Source of the DNA: Clostridia bacterium
GTDB taxonomy: Bacteria; Bacillota; Clostridia; UBA1212
DNA length: 64,000 nt
Assembly (NCBI GenBank): GCA_017461545.1
Contig: JAFTXP010000023.1
Coordinates: 1 to 64,000 of the forward strand
Direction: 5' to 3'
Positions 59,261-64,000 of this stretch are shown here, in pieces. Within the stretch, counting starts at the first letter, position 1, and each line of letters opens with the position of its first letter. The position numbers and the translations under genes are program-made. The notes below the pieces were generated by a model, which made no database searches, was not told the origin of the DNA, and saw only the letters and a program-made list of their open reading frames with translations.

Positions 59261-61024
59261 ATGGTTACATTCAGAGCGGCAGTTGCCTCCTGCCCAAGAA
59301 AATCAGGCGATCATAACGGAGATAACTTTTATTTTAACTCTAAGTTTATAACAGAAGAGTTGACTTCATCTCAGGTGATGTTGGCTCACAAAAAGAGTCA
59401 GAACGGAATACAGATGTATGCCGTTACAGACGGAAATATGGCTGAAGAGTATAAAGATGAAATATCGTTGATGTTAGTTCGGGGATTAAAGAAATACCAT
59501 GCACGGTTAATAGATGACCCGGATTTATACGCTGTAGATGTAATTGACGAATATAATAGAGAAGCGTACGCTGCTGCAAAAAGGCGGTCTCTTGCTAACG
59601 AAAAACGACCGTTTTCGTCTTTGGGACTTATGTACATAAACGGAGAGTCGCTGGCATTCAGTAATACCGGTAATGTAAGAATATACCGCATAAGAGACGG
59701 TGTTGCAGAGATGTTTTCTGTTGACCACACGCAGGCTCAGAAAATGGTTGAGCTTGGCCTGATGACTTCGGACAGAGCAGCAACTCATCCTCAGAGAAAG
59801 AAACTTACTCAGTTTTTCGGTGTGATGCCGGACGAAGTGTCTTTTCGCCCCGTTGTATTTGAGGAAAAAGCAGAATCCGGAGATGTGTATGTTCTTTGTT
59901 CGAGCGGTTGTTATGAAAATGTTTCTATGGCACGTATGGCAGAGATAAGTGACGAATCTGATACTGTTGCTGATTTTGTAAAAACTGTGTTTGCCGAGGC
60001 TGCGTCTGCAGGATGCCGTGAGGATATAACGGTTCTTGCAGTAAAAGCAGAAGATCCTAATGCTGTAGTTATGCCGATTGGGGACTCGCATTCCCATAAT
60101 GTATCAGCACACTCTGATGATGCTGCTGCGGCAGCTGCTGCGACGGGAGCAACTGCTGTTGTTGGAACTAAGAAATCAGGTACAGCTTCTAAACCGATAT
60201 CTAATGCAGAGAAAAAGGCTCAAAAATCAGAAAAGAATTCGTCCTCAAAAAAGACTTCAAAAAATACAGCTAACTCCGTTTCTGTGTTAGCATCCATAAA
60301 GTCGTTTTTGGGAATTGGTGATTCAAAGGATGGCGAAAATAACGAAAAAATATGGCCGGCATTATTGGTATTTGTCGTATGTCTTGTATTGATTATTGTT
60401 TTGACTGTATATGGAATAAAAATTTATAACAGCAATAAAAAATCAGATCCTATGACAGGATATACTCCGTACGGAACAGTTTCGACCGATACAGAAGCAT
60501 CTGATACGGCTTCTTCTGAAACGGAATTGCCGACCGTAGAAAATACGGCTACGCCGGATGGAACAAATGCAACAACTGCTCCGGCAGTGACTGATAATAT
60601 AACAAATACAGCAGTGCCTGTGACAGAAGTTCCTGCGACAGAAGCTCCCGTGACGGAGGCTCCTGTGACGGAGGCTCCTGTGACAGAGGCTCCGGCGACG
60701 GAGGCCCCGGCTACAGAAGTTCCTACAACAGTAGTGCCTACTACAGCAACAGTAGCGCCTACTACAGCAACAGCAGCGCCTACTACAGCAACAGTAGCGC
60801 CTACTACAGCAACAGCGGTGCCTACTACAGCAACAGCGGTGCCTACTACAGCAACAGCAGCGCCTACTACAGCAACAGCAGCGCCTACTTCTACTGCAAC
60901 GGCAGAGCCTACTTCTACGGAAACAGCAGCGCTTACTCCTACAGAAACAGCAACACCTGTTCCTTCAGCGACAGATGAAACAGGCATTGGAGGCGAAGGC
61001 GGTGGGGAAACTGTTTCGGAATAA
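59261..61024 (+). CDS. Membrane-anchored PP2C-like protein with Thr/Pro-rich exterior
   Basis: 587 residues from MVTFRAAVASC; a GGAG lies 15 bases upstream, so MERKRID at 59240 is also possible. Residues about 1-275 form a PP2C-type fold: GDHNGDNFYF, YAVTDGNMAEE, FSNTGNVRIYRIRDG, KLTQFFGV, LCSSGCYENV and GCREDITVLAV. The aspartate of the usual SDG motif is serine here (SSG), and the DGMG turn is DGN, so metal binding is probably impaired. A charged Ser/Lys linker leads to a single membrane segment (about 367-392), and about 180 Thr/Pro/Ala residues lie outside. It may sense or bind phosphoproteins and not dephosphorylate them. Confidence 0.8.
   Translation: MVTFRAAVASCPRKSGDHNGDNFYFNSKFITEELTSSQVMLAHKKSQNGIQMYAVTDGNMAEEYKDEISLMLVRGLKKYHARLIDDPDLYAVDVIDEYNREAYAAAKRRSLANEKRPFSSLGLMYINGESLAFSNTGNVRIYRIRDGVAEMFSVDHTQAQKMVELGLMTSDRAATHPQRKKLTQFFGVMPDEVSFRPVVFEEKAESGDVYVLCSSGCYENVSMARMAEISDESDTVADFVKTVFAEAASAGCREDITVLAVKAEDPNAVVMPIGDSHSHNVSAHSDDAAAAAAATGATAVVGTKKSGTASKPISNAEKKAQKSEKNSSSKKTSKNTANSVSVLASIKSFLGIGDSKDGENNEKIWPALLVFVVCLVLIIVLTVYGIKIYNSNKKSDPMTGYTPYGTVSTDTEASDTASSETELPTVENTATPDGTNATTAPAVTDNITNTAVPVTEVPATEAPVTEAPVTEAPVTEAPATEAPATEVPTTVVPTTATVAPTTATAAPTTATVAPTTATAVPTTATAVPTTATAAPTTATAAPTSTATAEPTSTETAALTPTETATPVPSATDETGIGGEGGGETVSE
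60636..60883 (+). repeat. In-frame tandem repeats coding PTTATxA and VTEAP units
   Basis: Seven near-identical 21-bp units starting CCTACTACAGCAACA (60737-60883) encode PTTATxA/V heptads. Just before them are about six 15-bp units coding (V/A)TEAP (60636-60720). Both lie in the extracellular part of the PP2C-like protein and could vary in copy number. Confidence 0.85.
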
Positions 61025-61167
61025 TTCTGTCGCGATAAAAAAGATAATGTGTTATAGTGTTATAGTTTTATAGTAAATTTTATACATTGATTAAGTTCCG
61101 CATAGGTGATTTAATACTTGTGCGGAACGTTTATCAAATAGATTCTTAGTAATTTTGGAGGTTTTTT

Positions 61168-61683
61168 ATGGATTGTTGTCCCGAGTGTAAAAACAACAAA
61201 AGTGATTTATCCCTTTTAGAGCCTGTCTTTAAAGAATTGGCAGACGAGAAGGGAAGTCTTATAGCAATATTGCAGCAAGCTCAGGAAATATACGGCTACT
61301 TGCCGACAGATGTTTTAAGATGCATTGCCGACAGAACAGGAATTAAGCCTGCTAAGGTTTACGGAACTGCCACGTTCTATACTCAGTTCAGATTTAAGCC
61401 TGTAGGAAAGTATCTGATTATGCTTTGTCAGGGAACTGCTTGCCACGTTAACGGCGCGGATATGGTGCTTGACGCAATAAGCTCAGAGCTTGGAATAGGT
61501 GACGGAGATACAACAGAGGACGGGCTGTTCTCTATAAAATGCGTTGCATGTCTCGGTTGCTGCAGTTTATCACCTGTTATGATGATAAACGAAGAAACAT
61601 ACGGTACTCTTACTCCCACTAAGGCAGTACAGATTATCCGTGATATCAAAGAATCCGAAGCAAACGGAGGTGCTGCACAATGA
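61168..61683 (+). CDS. NADH dehydrogenase/hydrogenase subunit E-like (thioredoxin-like [2Fe-2S])
   Basis: 171 residues. The NuoE fold is shown by LIAILQQAQEIYGYLP and by the [2Fe-2S] cysteines in LCQGTACHVNG (C-x4-C) and CVACLGCCSLSP (second pair). In anaerobes this subunit partners NuoF-like proteins in electron-bifurcating hydrogenases (HydA/B/C) or formate dehydrogenases. TTTTGGAGG precedes the ATG. Its stop overlaps the next start (ATGA). The 143 bases upstream contain an inverted repeat GTTCCGCA/TGCGGAAC (61095-61128) and three 8-bp direct repeats ending TATAG (61050-61073). Confidence 0.93.
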   Translation: MDCCPECKNNKSDLSLLEPVFKELADEKGSLIAILQQAQEIYGYLPTDVLRCIADRTGIKPAKVYGTATFYTQFRFKPVGKYLIMLCQGTACHVNGADMVLDAISSELGIGDGDTTEDGLFSIKCVACLGCCSLSPVMMINEETYGTLTPTKAVQIIRDIKESEANGGAAQ

Positions 61684-63458
61684 GTAAGATGAAAATAGTA
61701 ATCGGACAGGGTAGCTGCGGTATTGCAGCAGGCGCCGCTAAAGTATACGACGCGCTTGACAATGCGATAAAAGCAGGCAAATTGGACGCAGACCTTTCCA
61801 TCACCGGATGTATCGGAATGTGTTATCTTGAGCCTATCGCAGATGTGTTCACCGAAGAAAAAGGTGCGGTTGTAAAACGTACATATGTACAGCTAAACGG
61901 CAGTGATGCGGCTGATGTTTTCGCGCTTATACAAAAGGGCGACTTTGAAAACGAAGCTGTTAAAAAATATGAAATCTCAGAAGAAGATGAAAACAACCTT
62001 AAGAGTCAGACCCGTGTTGCCTTGAGAAACTGCGGTAACATTGACCCTGAGAACATTGATGCGTACATCGCAACAGGCGGTTACGAAGCTTTGAAAAAAG
62101 TTGTCAGCGGAATGACGCAGGACGAGGTCATCGATGTTATAAAAGTTTCAGGTCTTGCAGGCCGCGGCGGTGCGGGATTCCCCACATGGTTTAAGTGGAA
62201 TGCTGCAAAGTCTTCTCCCGGAGATGAAAAGTACCTCATCTGTAATGCAGACGAGGGAGACCCCGGAGCATTTATGGATAGAGCGGTTATCGAGGGCGAT
62301 CCCCATACACTTATTGAGGGTATGCTTATCGGTGCGTATGCTATCGGTGCAAAAGAAGCTATCGTGTATGTCCGTGCCGAATATCCTTTGGCTATCATCC
62401 GTCTCAAAAATGCTATTAAACAGGCAAATGAGCGCGGTTATCTCGGCGACAACATTATGGGTTCAAACTTCTCATGTAAGATGAGAATCAAAGCAGGTGC
62501 AGGAGCATTTGTATGCGGCGAAGAGACTGCCCTTATCGAATCACTCGAAGGTCAGAGAGGCATGCCGAGACTTAAACCTCCGTTCCCTGCTGCAAGCGGT
62601 TATTTCCAGAAACCGTCCAATATAAACAACGTTGAAACTTTCGCAAACGTTGCATGGATTATAAACAACGGCGGCGAAGCTTTTGCCGCAATGGGTACAC
62701 AGGACAGCAAGGGTACAAAGGTATTTGCTCTTACAGGTAAGATAAACAAAGGCGGTCTTGTAGAGATTCCTATGGGAAGCACTCTCCGCGACGTTATATA
62801 CGGTATCGGCGGCGGTATAAGAGAAAATAAAAAGTTCAAAGCCGTACAGATGGGCGGCCCTTCGGGCGGATGTATCCCGGCAGACTTGCTCGACACCGTA
62901 ATCGACTACAAGAAACTTTCCGCGACAGGCGCTATTATGGGCTCCGGCGGTATGGTTGTTATGGACGAGAGCACATGTATGGTTGATATGGCGAGATTCT
63001 TCCTCGACTTTACTGCAAAAGAATCATGCGGAAAATGTGCACACTGCCGACTCGGTACAAAGAGAATGCTTGAAATTCTTGAGCGTATAGTAAACGGCGA
63101 AGGTAAAGACGGAGACATTGAGCTTTTGGAAGAGCTTTGCGTATCTATAAAAGACGGTGCGCTCTGCGGACTCGGACAGACAGCTCCGAACCCCGTTCTT
63201 ACGACACTCAAATACTTCAGACATGAATATGAGGCTCATATATATGAGCACAAATGTCCTGCAGGTCAGTGCCGCAGCCTTGTAACATACACAATTGATG
63301 CAGACAAGTGTAAAGGATGTACACTGTGTGCAAGACAATGTCCTGTACAGGCCATTTCAGGCAGCGTAAAGAATCCGCATGTTATTGATACGGAAAAATG
63401 TATCAAGTGCGGCAAATGTATTGCAAACTGTAAATTCGGCGCAATCAGCGTAAACTGA
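61680..63458 (+). CDS. NADH-binding NuoF-like subunit (bifurcating hydrogenase HydB type)
   Basis: 592 residues. An N-terminal thioredoxin-like [2Fe-2S] domain (about 1-120, GQGSCGIAAGAAKVYDAL) is followed by the NuoF core. GRGGAGFPTWFKW and CNADEGDPGAFMDR are the FMN/NADH sites and ESCGKCAHCRLGTKR the [4Fe-4S] ligands. Residues 535-592 hold two C-terminal [4Fe-4S] ferredoxin motifs (CKGCTLCARQCP and CIKCGKCIANCK). The extra N- and C-terminal clusters are the mark of HydB/bifurcating proteins as opposed to respiratory complex I. Electrons would pass between NADH and ferredoxin in the cytosol. Confidence 0.94.
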   Translation: MSKMKIVIGQGSCGIAAGAAKVYDALDNAIKAGKLDADLSITGCIGMCYLEPIADVFTEEKGAVVKRTYVQLNGSDAADVFALIQKGDFENEAVKKYEISEEDENNLKSQTRVALRNCGNIDPENIDAYIATGGYEALKKVVSGMTQDEVIDVIKVSGLAGRGGAGFPTWFKWNAAKSSPGDEKYLICNADEGDPGAFMDRAVIEGDPHTLIEGMLIGAYAIGAKEAIVYVRAEYPLAIIRLKNAIKQANERGYLGDNIMGSNFSCKMRIKAGAGAFVCGEETALIESLEGQRGMPRLKPPFPAASGYFQKPSNINNVETFANVAWIINNGGEAFAAMGTQDSKGTKVFALTGKINKGGLVEIPMGSTLRDVIYGIGGGIRENKKFKAVQMGGPSGGCIPADLLDTVIDYKKLSATGAIMGSGGMVVMDESTCMVDMARFFLDFTAKESCGKCAHCRLGTKRMLEILERIVNGEGKDGDIELLEELCVSIKDGALCGLGQTAPNPVLTTLKYFRHEYEAHIYEHKCPAGQCRSLVTYTIDADKCKGCTLCARQCPVQAISGSVKNPHVIDTEKCIKCGKCIANCKFGAISVN

Positions 63459-63471
63459 CGGAGGCATACAA

Positions 63472-64000
63472 ATGGAAGATAAGAAAATGTTTAATATTAC
63501 AATTAACGGAAAACAGATAGAAGCAGAAGCAGGAAAGAGTATACTTCAGGTTGCGACAGAGAACGGCATTGATATTCCTAATCTCTGTTACAGCGATATG
63601 GTAAAAGTTTACGGTTCCTGCGGTGTCTGCGTAGTAGAAGTAGAAGGCGCTCCGAAACTTTTCAGAGCGTGCGCAACAAAAATTTCAGACGGAATGGTAG
63701 TAAATACCGAGACAGACAGAGTAAAGAGAGCAAGAAAAACAGCTCTTTCACTCATGCTTTCTGACCACAGCGGTGATTGCCGTCCTCCTTGCGTAAGAGA
63801 ATGTCCGGCAGGTACAGACTGTCAGGGTTATGTAGGTTTGATTGCAAACGGACTTTTTGAAGAGGCAAATGAGCTTATAAAAGAGAAGCTTCCGCTTCCC
63901 GCATCGATAGGACGTGTATGTCCTCATCCGTGTGAAACAGCCTGCAGAAGAAAAGCTCTCGAAGAACCTGTTTCGATAATGCAGCTCAAGCGTTTTGCGG
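63472..64000 (+). CDS. FeS / GltD-like oxidoreductase subunit, 3' end cut by window
   Basis: 176 codons visible, after GGAGG. The N-terminus is a plant-type [2Fe-2S] domain (INGKQIEAEAGKSILQVATENG, CYSDMVKVYGSCGVCVVEV, FRACATKI). A His-Cys region follows (SDHSGDCRPPCVRECPAG). The last visible part (GRVCPHPCETACRRKALEEPVSIMQLKRFA) is the start of a GltD-type FAD/NAD(P) oxidoreductase domain. Known clostridial gene clusters with nuoE/nuoF carry either an [FeFe]-hydrogenase or a formate-dehydrogenase-linked subunit of this build; the missing part decides. Confidence 0.85.
   Translation, partial: MEDKKMFNITINGKQIEAEAGKSILQVATENGIDIPNLCYSDMVKVYGSCGVCVVEVEGAPKLFRACATKISDGMVVNTETDRVKRARKTALSLMLSDHSGDCRPPCVRECPAGTDCQGYVGLIANGLFEEANELIKEKLPLPASIGRVCPHPCETACRRKALEEPVSIMQLKRFA

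Noticed and set aside
60737-60883. Tandem 21-bp repeats considered as a CRISPR array
   Set aside because: There are no spacers; the units are contiguous and in frame within a protein-coding repeat.
60424-60987. Long minus-strand ORF rich in Val/Ala/Gly repeats
   Set aside because: It is the antisense shadow of the Thr/Pro/Ala repeat region of the PP2C-like protein, with no ribosome binding site.

Overview
The window looks like chromosome from an anaerobic Firmicute of class Clostridia, probably a gut-type lineage. The evidence is a moderate A+T content, strong AGGAGG-type ribosome binding sites, TTGACA/TATAAT promoters, and clostridial gene types: DUF3793, a FeoB-associated Cys-rich membrane protein, a Spo0A-type DNA-binding domain, FakA/FakB, and a NuoE/NuoF-type bifurcating oxidoreductase. 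No rRNA, CRISPR array, transposase or complete prophage was seen. There is one tRNA gene, Thr(CGT).

Layout. 1-2.6 kb: minus-strand small genes (membrane protein, RibD_C-type reductase, FTR-beta-like FeS protein, HD hydrolase). 2.7-5.2 kb: serC-serA serine biosynthesis under a strong promoter, then a candidate structured RNA at about 5376-5535. 5.7-16 kb: GNAT, an XRE regulator, the fatty-acid kinase FakA, a PAP2-like protein, an amidohydrolase, a DJ-1 protein, a galactokinase fused in frame to a DUF1292 protein, two membrane proteins, truA and a ROK sugar kinase. 16.2-17.5 kb: rplM-rpsI followed by decayed tandem copies of the rpsI 3' end. 17.6-24.4 kb: a thermolysin-like secreted protease, a methyltransferase, putP and an isolated holin-endolysin pair. 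24.5-28.8 kb: a FakB, acyltransferase, GT8, GT8::acyltransferase operon that looks like glycolipid synthesis.

28.8-31.1 kb is an AT-rich accessory stretch with a ribbon-helix-helix-type regulator under its own operator-covered promoter, tRNA-Thr and an orphan Spo0A C-terminal domain protein. 31.2-37.9 kb: PIG-V-like mannosyltransferase, gyrA, mnmA and an AI-2E family transporter. 38-42.1 kb is an iron locus (feoA, feoB, Cys-rich and HMA membrane proteins, DUF2325-DUF3793) tied together by four copies of a GTTAGC-N4-GCTAAC dyad. 42.1-46.5 kb: a metallopeptidase-like protein, two tandem TrmH methyltransferases, a flavodoxin and an unknown protein. 46.6-49.8 kb: a Crp/Fnr regulator with a 28-bp palindrome at its promoter and a SsuABC/TauABC-type transporter. 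A tiny holin-like toxin ORF and a purple-acid-phosphatase-like enzyme follow.

51.9-59 kb holds an uncommon seven-gene catabolic operon (SDR, UlaG-like lactonase, DeoC, PfkB kinase, Zn-alcohol dehydrogenase, cupin, PHP) with a secreted repeat protein as its last gene. 59.2-61 kb encodes a membrane-anchored, apparently degenerate PP2C protein with a Thr/Pro-rich exterior. The window ends inside a NADH-dependent, probably electron-bifurcating, hydrogenase-type operon (nuoE-like, nuoF-like, FeS/GltD-like). The strongest leads are the iron-site regulon, the galK-DUF1292 fusion, the glycolipid operon and the DeoC/PfkB operon.
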